Below are positions 52,575 through 60,623 of a DNA stretch of 64,000 nucleotides, piece by piece. The stretch is from positions 1 to 64,000 of the forward strand of contig JBOFEA010000018.1 of the NCBI GenBank assembly GCA_051647535.1, read 5' to 3'. The position numbers and the translations under genes are program-made. A model generated the notes under the pieces. That model was given only the letters and a program-made list of their open reading frames with translations. It had not been told where the DNA came from and did not search any database. Every line of letters begins with the position of its first letter. The first letter of the stretch is position 1. The DNA comes from Brevinema_A sp051647535. Lineage in GTDB: Bacteria > Spirochaetota > Brevinematia > Brevinematales > Brevinemataceae.

Positions 52575-53927
52575 TTATTGTTTCCATAATACTGATAATT
52601 TTTTCACTAAATGGGATCTGATCATATAACCTAGTACCAAACGAAGGCTTTCTTCAACAACAGTTGCCCCCCATACTCCCGCAATACCTAAATTGGTATG
52701 AAATATCACCCAAGCCGATAATAATACTCTTAATGAAATTCCTATAATACTGATATAGAGATTGAATCGTGAATATCCTAATCCATTTAATGTACTCATA
52801 TTGATTCCTACAGATAATGTAATTAATGAAACAGCAAGAATCCAAATGAAATTCTCTAATGTTGAATCAATAATAACGGGATCGTTTGAGAACATTCTGA
52901 CTAAAGGTTCTTTTCCAATATATAATATAATTACGATTAATAATCCAAATAGCCATTTTACTTTTGTCATAGAGTGCAATGTAGATTGAATACGATCATG
53001 TCTTTTTGCACCAAATGACCGTCCAACCAACGACATATTGGCAACATCAAATCCATAAAGCATTCTATAGCACATATCGCTTAACAAAAATCCCACATTA
53101 AAAATTGCTCCCCCAAAAGCGAGATTTTGATTCAGCATAGAAATAATTAATGAAGTAGCAAAGCTCCACATCATAACTTCTGTTGTAATAGGAATTCCTA
53201 GTTTAATTCGATTAATGATGTTCCATTTTATAGGAGTAAATGCAATAGTTTTGATTTTTAAATAATTATGACGCCAAAAATAAGTACTTAATACAATAAC
53301 TGCAGATATTTCTGCAATAACTGTTGCCAGTGCGGCACCTTGAATTCCCATTTCCGGAATAGGTCCCATGCCCCAAATAAATATAGGATCTAAAATAATA
53401 TTGGTAATACATTGGGCTAAGGTTGCCCACATGATGATTCTCGTATTACCTAGTGCTTCCAAAATAGATGATGGAGCTCCTATCCCAATAAACCGTACCA
53501 AGTAAATCCAGCTTAATGTTGTAATATATGATGCTCCGTTTTTAGCAATTGTACCTTGTAGATTCATAACGGATGTTATTGTGTCACCCATATTCTGCCA
53601 AAATATAAAATAGATCATTCCTGAAATACCGGCAATTAAAAAAGTGGATTGTGCCGTTTTTGAAGCTTCAGCATGTTTTTTTGCTCCTATGTGTTGGGCG
53701 ATTAATATGGTAGTTGCAGTCATAATTCCAATCCATAAAGATTCAAACATCCAAAATGGAATAATAATTGAGGAAATTGCTAGAAGATCTTCACTGCTGT
53801 ATTGACCAAGATACATCGTGTCTATAATCTGTTGGATATATTGAGAAATGGAACGTAAGCTTGCAGGGATTCCTATTCCTAATATAAGTGGCATGATACG
53901 TTTGGCTAGTTTTTTATTTGGCTTCAT
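52575..53927 (-). CDS. MATE-family multidrug/metabolite exporter
   Basis: The 450-residue membrane protein has about twelve helices in two homologous halves, as MATE (NorM/DinF-like) proteins do. The family patterns are visible in the first half (LGIGIPASLRSISQYIQQII, then DTMYLGQYSSEDLLAIS) and the second (LGIPITTEVMMWSF, then RSFGAKRHDRIQSTLHSM). It should export cationic or other small compounds using Na+ or H+. It is transcribed away from nagE and towards ptsH. The start at 53927 has a modest ribosome site. The substrate cannot be told from sequence. Confidence 0.9.
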   Translation of the reverse strand: MKPNKKLAKRIMPLILGIGIPASLRSISQYIQQIIDTMYLGQYSSEDLLAISSIIIPFWMFESLWIGIMTATTILIAQHIGAKKHAEASKTAQSTFLIAGISGMIYFIFWQNMGDTITSVMNLQGTIAKNGASYITTLSWIYLVRFIGIGAPSSILEALGNTRIIMWATLAQCITNIILDPIFIWGMGPIPEMGIQGAALATVIAEISAVIVLSTYFWRHNYLKIKTIAFTPIKWNIINRIKLGIPITTEVMMWSFATSLIISMLNQNLAFGGAIFNVGFLLSDMCYRMLYGFDVANMSLVGRSFGAKRHDRIQSTLHSMTKVKWLFGLLIVIILYIGKEPLVRMFSNDPVIIDSTLENFIWILAVSLITLSVGINMSTLNGLGYSRFNLYISIIGISLRVLLSAWVIFHTNLGIAGVWGATVVEESLRLVLGYMIRSHLVKKLSVLWKQ

Positions 53928-54001
53928 GTTTATAATTCCTTATAAAAATAATAAATATTCTTATTATTAGTATAGTTTTTGTATCGGTAAATGTCAAATA
54001 C

Positions 54002-54030
54002 AAAAAATACCTGCATAGCAGGTATTTTTT
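54002..54030. terminator. Intrinsic terminator
   Basis: AAAAATACCTGC pairs with GCAGGTATTTTTT around AT. It sits between nagE (minus, ends 54089) and the MATE gene start, so it mainly ends nagE transcription. Confidence 0.8.
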
Positions 54031-54088
54031 GTAGAATAAGATAAGAAAGAAGGTAAGTAAGAAAGTTTATGTATTAAGAAATAGTTTT

Positions 54089-55633
54089 TTATTTATGTTG
54101 ATTCATATATTTAATCATCTCATTTTTATAAATATCGGATTTGGGACCGAAAATTGCTTGAGTTCCGTTTCCGGATATGATTATGGCTTTAGCACCTAAT
54201 TTTTTTAATTGAGCCTCGTTTACTTGATCAGTATCTTTTACGGTAATTCTTAATCTTGTAATACAAGCATCTGTAGAGGAAATGTTTCCAAGTCCGCCGT
54301 ATGCGTTGATTAATAGTTCAGCGATTTCATTAATATCTATAGATTGATTTGTTGAAGATATATCATCTTCACGACCGGGAGTTTTGAAATCAAAGATTTT
54401 AATAGCAAAATAGAATACAATAAAATATAATACAGCCCATAAAAGACCAAATAAAATTAATAGGTGTTGATTTTCGCCTAAACCGTAAAGAAGCGTATAG
54501 TCAATAGCACCGTGGGAGAAGGTGGTACCATGGCGGATATCCATAGGTGTAATAACAATATAAGCTAACAATACCAATAATGCGTGGATGAAATACAATG
54601 CAGGAGCAACAAATAAAAATGAAAATTCAATAGGTTCTGTGATTCCTGTTAAAAAAGATGTTAATGCTGCAGAGATCATCATACCCATAACTTTTTTACG
54701 ATTTTCGGGTTTTGCACTTAATCCGATAGCAATTGCAGCGGCAGGAAGTCCCCACATTTTGAACAAATAAGAAGCCGCTAAATTACCTGATGTTGGATCT
54801 CCTGAAAGATAACGTGGAATTTCACCTTTCACGATATCTGCCGGTGCTGCTACTCCGCTTAGTACGTCGCTGGCATTTTGAGCCATATAAGCTGCAGTTT
54901 CTTGTACTACTGCTAAATTTGCTTTATCAAAAGATCCGATTTCAAAGAAAAACGGAACATTCCAAATATGATGAACACCGAAAGGTAGCAGCATTCTTTC
55001 AAAGAATCCGTAAACTGGAAATGCAATATTAGGATTACCGTATGCAGCCCAGTTTGAGAAACTTTCTATGAGTTTACCGATAGGACTCCAAATAAATGTC
55101 ATAAGAATTCCCAACAATAAACAAGCAAGAGCGTTTGCAATTAATACAAATCGTTTTCCTCCAAAAAATCCTAGAAATTCCGGAAGCTGGGTATTATATG
55201 TTCTGTTGAAAATAAAAGCTGATAATCCACCTACTAATAATCCACCTACAACTCCTAAATCAAGTGATTGAATATTTAAAATAGCTTTTGTTGGTGTACC
55301 GATAATTTTAGCAATTGCTCCTATACTTCCTAAGAACACAACATATCCTACCAATGTAGCCAATGCCGCTGTACCGTCGTTTTCTGTAAAAGCAATGGCA
55401 ACAGCAATTGCAAATAACAAAGGCAGAATACTGAAAATCGTATCTCCTGCTGTTCCCATAACACTGAAGATATTGCTCCAAAAGATAGGTAATGCAACTC
55501 CATTTGCTGATAATGCCGCTGGAACTCCTGCTCCAATTCCCAGTAATATTCCTGCAATTGGAAGTACTGCTACAGGAAGCATTAATGCTTGTCCCAATTT
55601 TTGTAGAATAACAAAAGAGCTATTATTTTTCAT
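54089..55633 (-). CDS. nagE: PTS GlcNAc/glucose-type enzyme IICB
   Basis: The 514-residue permease has an N-terminal EIIC with about ten helices (LGQALMLPVAVLPIAGILLG; family-typical GITEPIEFSFLFVAPALY, residues about 330-350). A C-terminal EIIB has Cys457 in STDACITRLRITV. There is no IIA domain; crr at 46.8 kb can supply it. Given the nag operon nearby, N-acetylglucosamine is the most likely substrate, although glucose-type IICB proteins look similar. A near-consensus promoter lies upstream. Confidence 0.93.
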   Translation of the reverse strand: MKNNSSFVILQKLGQALMLPVAVLPIAGILLGIGAGVPAALSANGVALPIFWSNIFSVMGTAGDTIFSILPLLFAIAVAIAFTENDGTAALATLVGYVVFLGSIGAIAKIIGTPTKAILNIQSLDLGVVGGLLVGGLSAFIFNRTYNTQLPEFLGFFGGKRFVLIANALACLLLGILMTFIWSPIGKLIESFSNWAAYGNPNIAFPVYGFFERMLLPFGVHHIWNVPFFFEIGSFDKANLAVVQETAAYMAQNASDVLSGVAAPADIVKGEIPRYLSGDPTSGNLAASYLFKMWGLPAAAIAIGLSAKPENRKKVMGMMISAALTSFLTGITEPIEFSFLFVAPALYFIHALLVLLAYIVITPMDIRHGTTFSHGAIDYTLLYGLGENQHLLILFGLLWAVLYFIVFYFAIKIFDFKTPGREDDISSTNQSIDINEIAELLINAYGGLGNISSTDACITRLRITVKDTDQVNEAQLKKLGAKAIIISGNGTQAIFGPKSDIYKNEMIKYMNQHK

Positions 55634-55695
55634 TATTTTTACTCCTAAAATATTAATATGTTTTGTTTGATCATTGTTATTATATTATTTATCAT

Positions 55696-55723
55696 ATTAT
55701 ATAGTGTTTATTTTTATAGTCAA
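55696..55723 (-). promoter_or_regulatory. Sigma-70 promoter of nagE
   Basis: On the minus strand TTGACT (55723-55718), 16 bases and TATAAT (55701-55696) lie about 60 bases before the nagE start. Confidence 0.65.
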
Positions 55724-55827
55724 TATCTATCAGTATTAAAATTATATTTTTGTGAATTATATTTGCAAATATAGTTTATTGTGAGTAATTTTTGGTTAGA
55801 ATTGAAAAATTATTATGGAGGTATATT

Positions 55828-56199
55828 ATGATTATTAATAATTATATCAAAGGATCAATTGTAGGGATCTTTACAGCAGTTATTTTTTTGGCTTCTTGTA
55901 GTCTAATCAACGGTGGGGAACAACAATGGCTTAATTCTATTCAAAATACATCTTGGAATAACGGTGTTTCCGGAGATTCTTTAGTGTTTAGTTCTGATGG
56001 ACAGACAGCGCAGCTTAACGGGCAAACCATTACTTTTTCGGAAATGGTTGTTGGTGTGGCTGTTTATACAACTTCCGGAAATTCTTCATTTTATGTTTTT
56101 TCTCTTCAATCCGGTGGATTATATCAGTTTGGACCTTATAACTCTGTTGGTGAAATCGTGATTGATCCCGAGCAAGGAACTTTTTGGACTAAAGTATAA
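55828..56199 (+). CDS. Small lipoprotein with a flagellin-like leader
   Basis: The 123-residue product has a lipoprotein signal MIINNYIKGSIVGIFTAVIF and an LASC lipobox (Cys24). The mature part is short and beta-rich, with no recognised family. Its start region ATGGAGG-N6-ATG followed by ATTATTAATAAT is nearly the same as that of the flagellin at 38214: the first 15 coding bases are identical. GGAGG at 55817-55821 favours ATG 55828; a longer frame begins at 55792 without one. It is divergent from nagE. Function unknown. Confidence 0.65.
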   Translation: MIINNYIKGSIVGIFTAVIFLASCSLINGGEQQWLNSIQNTSWNNGVSGDSLVFSSDGQTAQLNGQTITFSEMVVGVAVYTTSGNSSFYVFSLQSGGLYQFGPYNSVGEIVIDPEQGTFWTKV

Positions 56200-56209
56200 T
56201 CCAACTGTA

Positions 56210-56238
56210 TTGACAAAATCAGAAAAATTTTTTATACT
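56210..56238 (+). promoter_or_regulatory. Consensus sigma-70 promoter before the acyl-CoA synthetase
   Basis: TTGACA (56210-56215), 17 bases and TATACT (56233-56238) lie 57 bases before the gene start. Confidence 0.75.
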
Positions 56239-56294
56239 AAACGGATATGCAATATATTTAATAAGTAAATCCACTAGTATAAGAAGGTATATTC

Positions 56295-58019
56295 ATGTAT
56301 CTTAATTTTCAAAATTTAGCTGATTCGTTCTATTACAGAAAAGATAAAATTTTTGCAAAAATGTTTGATGGCGAACGTTTTGTAGCTACTGGTTATGCTC
56401 AATTGTATAAAAATATTAAATTAATTGCTTCGTATCTTCAAAATTTGGGAATCAAAAAAGGTGATACAGTTGCTTTATTATCTGAAAATCGTCCGGAATG
56501 GATGATGTCTTATTTGGGTACGGTATATAATGGTGTTGTTTCTGTGCCTATGGATATGATGCTTACTCCTGAAGAAGTTCTTGTTTTGTTGAAAACTACG
56601 GAAACTAAAATAGTTTTTGCTTCTAATGAGTTGTTTAATAAATTGAGAGTAAATCCTGATGTATTGAATTTTGTACAATTCTGGATTCTTTTTGAAAAAG
56701 ATACAGTTCTTCAAGACGAATTTCCAAATATTGTGTTTTTTTCCGATATCTTTCAGCAAGCATCTGAAATACCACTTATTAAACAAGATATTCATTCTGA
56801 TGATTCTGCCTCTCTTATTTTTACATCAGGTACAACAGGTGCATCGAAAGCGGTGGTGTTGTCTCATGGTAATTTTATGCACCAAATTAATAATCTTCCT
56901 GCTTCTGTGTTGTTAACAGAGCAGGATATTATGTTAAGTATTCTTCCTTTGCACCATACCTTTCAGTTTTCAGTAGAAGCAACCGTGTTAGGTGTTGGCG
57001 GATCTATTACTTATGCAGAATCTTTTAAATCTAATCGAATTATTGCCGCTGTTAAATCTACTGAAGTAACCGTAATGGTCGGAATTCCTGCTCTTTATGC
57101 AAAAATTTTAGACGGTATTTCTAAAAATCTCTCTCAATTATCTACTATCGGTCAAATCCTTATTAAAGGATTATCATATATTTCTTTGTTTTTTAATTAT
57201 CTAACTCGTTCTCATAAAGCAGGGGAATTTCTATTTGGATTCCTTCGTAAAAAAGCCGGTATGCAGTCTGTTCGTTTGATGATTTCTGGTGCAGCTCCCT
57301 TAGCTTATACAATTTCAAAAAATTATTCACTTTTCGGTTTTAATCTTGTTAACGGTTATGGATTAACTGAAGCTTCTCCTGTAGTATCTGTTGGATACCC
57401 CTTGGGCCCTGTTGATAATAAATCTGTTGGCAATCCTGTTTCCGGTGTATCAATGAAAATTTTGGATCCTGATTTTCAAGGTATTGGTGAAATATGTATT
57501 TCCGGTGATAATGTTATGCAGGGGTATTATAATAATCCTGAAGCAACAAAAAATGTGTTGACTGAAGACGGATGGTTAAAAACCGGAGATGTGGGATTTA
57601 TAAGAAAGTATAGCGGTAAAGAATTTTTATATATTACCGGACGTTATAAAAATATTATTGTGACTTCCGGTGGTAAGAATGTTTATCCCGAAGAAATTGA
57701 ACAGCTAGTCAATGATCACCCTTATATTTTAGAAAGTTTAGTGATTGGTGTTTCTGTAGCTGATGATGATTTGAGCGAGGTTGTATGTGCGTTAATTGTT
57801 ATTAATGATCCTTCATTATTAGAAAGCAGTAGTCTTCCTGAAAATAAATCTCTTCAAGAAGTTATTGACGATCATATCAGACAGATTAATTCTTCTCTTA
57901 AAATGTATGCACGGATTCGGAATTATGAAATTTTGGTTCATGAGTTTGATAAAACATCAACACGCAAAATTAAAAGATTTGAATATCCGGGTAAAAAATA
58001 CCGTTATTTGTTAAAATAA
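56295..58019 (+). CDS. AMP-forming long-chain acyl-CoA synthetase-like ligase
   Basis: The 574-residue enzyme of the ANL superfamily has the P-loop-like SLIFTSGTTGASKAVVLSHGN near residue 175. It also has VNGYGLTEASPVVS near 355, the hinge motif GWLKTGDVGFI, and the late catalytic lysine region TSTRKIKRFEYP. It should activate a carboxylic acid with ATP and couple it to CoA; a long-chain fatty acid is the usual substrate of this type in spirochaetes, which take up host fatty acids. No neighbours point to a special acid. A strong promoter and terminator flank it. AAGG precedes ATG. Confidence 0.9.
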   Translation: MYLNFQNLADSFYYRKDKIFAKMFDGERFVATGYAQLYKNIKLIASYLQNLGIKKGDTVALLSENRPEWMMSYLGTVYNGVVSVPMDMMLTPEEVLVLLKTTETKIVFASNELFNKLRVNPDVLNFVQFWILFEKDTVLQDEFPNIVFFSDIFQQASEIPLIKQDIHSDDSASLIFTSGTTGASKAVVLSHGNFMHQINNLPASVLLTEQDIMLSILPLHHTFQFSVEATVLGVGGSITYAESFKSNRIIAAVKSTEVTVMVGIPALYAKILDGISKNLSQLSTIGQILIKGLSYISLFFNYLTRSHKAGEFLFGFLRKKAGMQSVRLMISGAAPLAYTISKNYSLFGFNLVNGYGLTEASPVVSVGYPLGPVDNKSVGNPVSGVSMKILDPDFQGIGEICISGDNVMQGYYNNPEATKNVLTEDGWLKTGDVGFIRKYSGKEFLYITGRYKNIIVTSGGKNVYPEEIEQLVNDHPYILESLVIGVSVADDDLSEVVCALIVINDPSLLESSSLPENKSLQEVIDDHIRQINSSLKMYARIRNYEILVHEFDKTSTRKIKRFEYPGKKYRYLLK

Positions 58020-58048
58020 AAAAAAAACACTCATTTGAGTGTTTTTTT
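58019..58048. terminator. Bidirectional intrinsic terminator
   Basis: AACACTCA pairs with TGAGTGTT around TT, with A-run before and T-run after. It lies between the ligase gene and the convergent lipoprotein gene. Confidence 0.85.
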
Positions 58049-58054
58049 TATTTA

Positions 58055-58624
58055 TTATTCTGCTACTCTTGTTGCAACAAGCCTAGTAGGATTTTCTGCT
58101 AAAGGAGTTTCTTCAAAATCAAATATAATTTTCTCTGGTTTGTCCGTAAGCCAACCTGTATACAATCGATCTTCACCTGTCCCTTCAAAATTATTTGTTA
58201 CCAACACAGGTAAATAAAAACTAAGAAAAATACCGCCGATCAAATTTCCACTTAGTGTGTAAGCAATTCCATTTTTAGTTGGATACATATACACCCTAAA
58301 CGCTTTTCCTATTCCGGAATCTGCAATTGCATCTCCAGGTTTAACTTGGAAAGAAGCATTGTTCAAATACAAATCGCTGATAGGATCTCCAGCTTTTAGA
58401 ATTTTGACTCTGCTTGTTGTGGGATTTAATCCAAATACACTTTGCAAAATTTGTCCATGAGCTTGGGCAAAAACATTTGGATGGAGTTTCCAGAAACCTC
58501 TGCTGATGTCGTTGATGAAGTTATCAATTTCAGCTGGTGAGAGTGTTTCTTCTTTTGGTGATATTGAACATGTGGATAATAAAAATAAAAGCGGTAATAA
58601 AACGGCAGATGATATTTTCTTCAT
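58055..58624 (-). CDS. Putative lipoprotein, 189 residues
   Basis: The signal MKKISSAVLLPLLFLLSTCS gives an LSTC lipobox (Cys19). The mature part includes ISRGFWKLHPNVFAQAHGQIL and beta-strands with a Gly/Ile-rich stretch (LSGNLIGGIFLSFYLPVLV) that could be a strand pair or short membrane contact. No family is recognised. AAGGAATA upstream is a fair ribosome site. It is the last of three envelope-protein genes (59312, 58664, 58055) on the minus strand, spaced 39 and 9 bases, probably an operon. Function unknown. Confidence 0.7.
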   Translation of the reverse strand: MKKISSAVLLPLLFLLSTCSISPKEETLSPAEIDNFINDISRGFWKLHPNVFAQAHGQILQSVFGLNPTTSRVKILKAGDPISDLYLNNASFQVKPGDAIADSGIGKAFRVYMYPTKNGIAYTLSGNLIGGIFLSFYLPVLVTNNFEGTGEDRLYTGWLTDKPEKIIFDFEETPLAENPTRLVATRVAE

Positions 58625-58663
58625 AATTTATTCCTTAATTACTTTAGGGGTAATATAATTTGT

Positions 58664-59302
58664 CTATAAACTGGTCTCGGCAATAAAACGATATTTTACA
58701 AATCTTAATATAGGGGTTAGAAATGGCGGTATGACAATGGAACTTCTAATATGTTGTGGATTGGGTTCCGGTAATGGCGTGACATCAGTTTTACCGTCAA
58801 TTTGTTTTGGATATTCTAACGTTGGAATAGAATTTTGATTAGTTGAAAATCCATAAGCAACTAATGCAGGACTTCCTTTGCCTTTTAAGGGATTTAATAA
58901 TGTAAATCCAAAATCTTTTGCAACTCGTTTTTGAATATAGATTTTGGGAAAATAAGAAAGATCCGTATATTGACTTTGATTTTTAGAAACTTCCTGTAAT
59001 GTTGCAATAAGAATATCATTGTTAGTAATTTGGTATTTGATAACAGAGAAAATATACAATGGATTTGAAGAAGTATTAGTATAAACATCTGTGTTCACAG
59101 TTTTAATATGAATGTAATCTTTACTTACTTTGATATATTCTTCATATATCGGAAACTTTATACTGTTGTTTCTAATTGGAATATATTCACCACGCCATTC
59201 TTTTGGTATTTCTAATCCTGATGTAATAGGGTCTATCATTAATGAACAGTTGCTTAAAGAAAGTAATAATACCAATAAAAATATGTTGTTATTAATTTTC
59301 AT
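58664..59302 (-). CDS. Putative lipoprotein, 212 residues
   Basis: The signal MKINNNIFLLVLLLSLSNC ends in an LSNC lipobox (Cys19). The mature 190 residues are beta-rich with several Tyr/Ile strands (YIKVSKDYIHIKTVNTD) and a Pro-rich C-terminal part (VTPLPEPNPQHIRSSIVIPP). No family is recognised. AGGAGATAAT precedes ATG. It starts nine bases after the outer-membrane protein gene ends, which suggests they are made together. Function unknown. Confidence 0.7.
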   Translation of the reverse strand: MKINNNIFLLVLLLSLSNCSLMIDPITSGLEIPKEWRGEYIPIRNNSIKFPIYEEYIKVSKDYIHIKTVNTDVYTNTSSNPLYIFSVIKYQITNNDILIATLQEVSKNQSQYTDLSYFPKIYIQKRVAKDFGFTLLNPLKGKGSPALVAYGFSTNQNSIPTLEYPKQIDGKTDVTPLPEPNPQHIRSSIVIPPFLTPILRFVKYRFIAETSL

Positions 59303-59311
59303 TATTATCTC

Positions 59312-60007
59312 CTAGAATAAAAAACCTATATTGATACCCCAAACAAATGCTTGAAGTATATTGATTCCTATTTTGTGTGGTAAGGGATAGCCGGATGAAT
59401 CGGTAGGTACACTTGAAAGATACTCATATCCTAAGTTATAACCAAAATTCATTCCAAATGTCACAGCAGCAAATTTTTGAAAATTATATACGGTTTTAAA
59501 ATCTAATTCTACTCCCATATTAATAAGATTGTTTGCAAGATCTTTCATTCGATTAATTCCCGGAAAATCAATACTCAATCCTCCATTAACAAGCATAGAC
59601 CATCCCAAGCCGTTTTGTGTACGCAAATCAAACACATATTGAGATCCTCCAAACAATACACCCCAACGCATTTCGTTCATAAAAGTACCTTTGTTGGGAT
59701 CGTCCATAAAAGGGGTTGTGAATCGCAATTGAAGCAATGTTGCGTATTTTGTTTTTCCCATTCTTTTGTTTAGGTTTTTTGGATTTCCTATGTAAAAATC
59801 AAACACTCTGGTATTGATCCCCATGATACATGATGAATTGTCAAGACTGAATATCTTGCCTAATCCTAGTCTTGTAGAGACCCCTATACTATGAGGTTGG
59901 TACTCGAATTTTTTTTTCTTAATACTGGTTATTATAGAGGTTTCTTGTGAAAACAAATCTCCAGCAAACAGTATTGTAATGATAACAGGTAGTAATATGT
60001 TTCTCAT
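59312..60007 (-). CDS. Predicted small outer-membrane beta-barrel protein
   Basis: The 231-residue product has a signal peptide (MRNILLPVIITILFAGDLFS, cut before QETS). It continues with alternating strands (HSIGVSTRLGLGKIF, TRVFDFYIG, YATLLQLRFTTPF, WGVLFGGSQYVFDLR, AVTFGMNFGYNLGYEYL). The C-terminal strand ends in Phe (AFVWGINIGFLF), the typical BamA-recognised end, giving an estimated eight to ten strands. AAGGATAAG precedes ATG. A tandem 11-base repeat lies in its leader. It heads an envelope operon with two lipoproteins. Substrate or ligand unknown. Confidence 0.75.
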   Translation of the reverse strand: MRNILLPVIITILFAGDLFSQETSIITSIKKKKFEYQPHSIGVSTRLGLGKIFSLDNSSCIMGINTRVFDFYIGNPKNLNKRMGKTKYATLLQLRFTTPFMDDPNKGTFMNEMRWGVLFGGSQYVFDLRTQNGLGWSMLVNGGLSIDFPGINRMKDLANNLINMGVELDFKTVYNFQKFAAVTFGMNFGYNLGYEYLSSVPTDSSGYPLPHKIGINILQAFVWGINIGFLF

Positions 60008-60025
60008 TTTTCTTATCCTTATTGT

Positions 60026-60053
60026 TTGAATAAAAGTTGAATAAAAGTTGAAT
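60026..60053. repeat. Tandem 11-base repeat in the leader of the barrel gene
   Basis: Two perfect copies of TTGAATAAAAG followed by a partial third (TTGAATA) lie 20-46 bases upstream of the minus-strand gene starting at 60007. Spacing is about one helical turn. The rest of the 232-base gap is AT-rich without a gene. Confidence 0.7.
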
Positions 60054-60239
60054 ATATTTGTATGTGATTGTATATATAAATTAAACTTTTATAAAGATAT
60101 TGTCAAGTTTATTGGTAAATATTTAGTCGGATTAAATCAATTAAATAAATTTTTACGACAACGTATTATATTATAAAAATATAAATTAGATATTTGAAAA
60201 ATCATATACTAGAGAAATAGGGTGTGTTTTCAGTTAATA

Positions 60240-60623
60240 TTATTGATATTTTTTTGATCGAAGGACACGTAATTTTTTCTTATCATCAAATATATGTTTC
60301 CATTCTTTTTTATTTTGTTTTTTCTGCTGTTTTTCTATCGTTTTAATAAATTTTTCACTTTCTGTACCTGTTTGTTCGGGAGCAGTTAGTTCATACATTT
60401 CTTTTGCTTGTTCTTTGGTGACATTTTTTTCGGAAAGTTTGAGAACCGTATAAATATATTCACCTAACGAACTAGAAATAATAATTTTATCTCCGATTTT
60501 AACATTATAAGAAGCTTTGGCTGGAGCGTTGTTAATAGTTATTTTGTTATTATCGATAGTCTGAACAGCTTTGCTTCGTTGCTTGAAGATCAAAGCTGTT
60601 TTAAGCCATTTATCCAAACGCAT
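60240..60623 (-). CDS. S4-domain RNA-binding protein (Hsp15-like)
   Basis: The 127-residue protein begins with a full S4 domain: MRLDKWLKTALIFKQRSKAV, then DNNKITINNAPAKASYNVKIGDKI. This is the pattern of Hsp15/YabO proteins, which bind stalled or free ribosomal RNA. The C-terminal half is very basic and helical (KQQKKQNKKEWKHIFDDKKKL). Its ATG overlaps the last base of the argS stop codon, so it is the last gene of the thiL-argS run. RNA binding is well supported; the exact role is inferred. Confidence 0.88.
   Translation of the reverse strand: MRLDKWLKTALIFKQRSKAVQTIDNNKITINNAPAKASYNVKIGDKIIISSSLGEYIYTVLKLSEKNVTKEQAKEMYELTAPEQTGTESEKFIKTIEKQQKKQNKKEWKHIFDDKKKLRVLRSKKYQ

Noticed and set aside
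60008..60239. RNA gene in the gap between the barrel protein and the S4 gene
   Set aside because: No cloverleaf, conserved RNA motif or terminator is visible; only AT-rich sequence and the short repeat.
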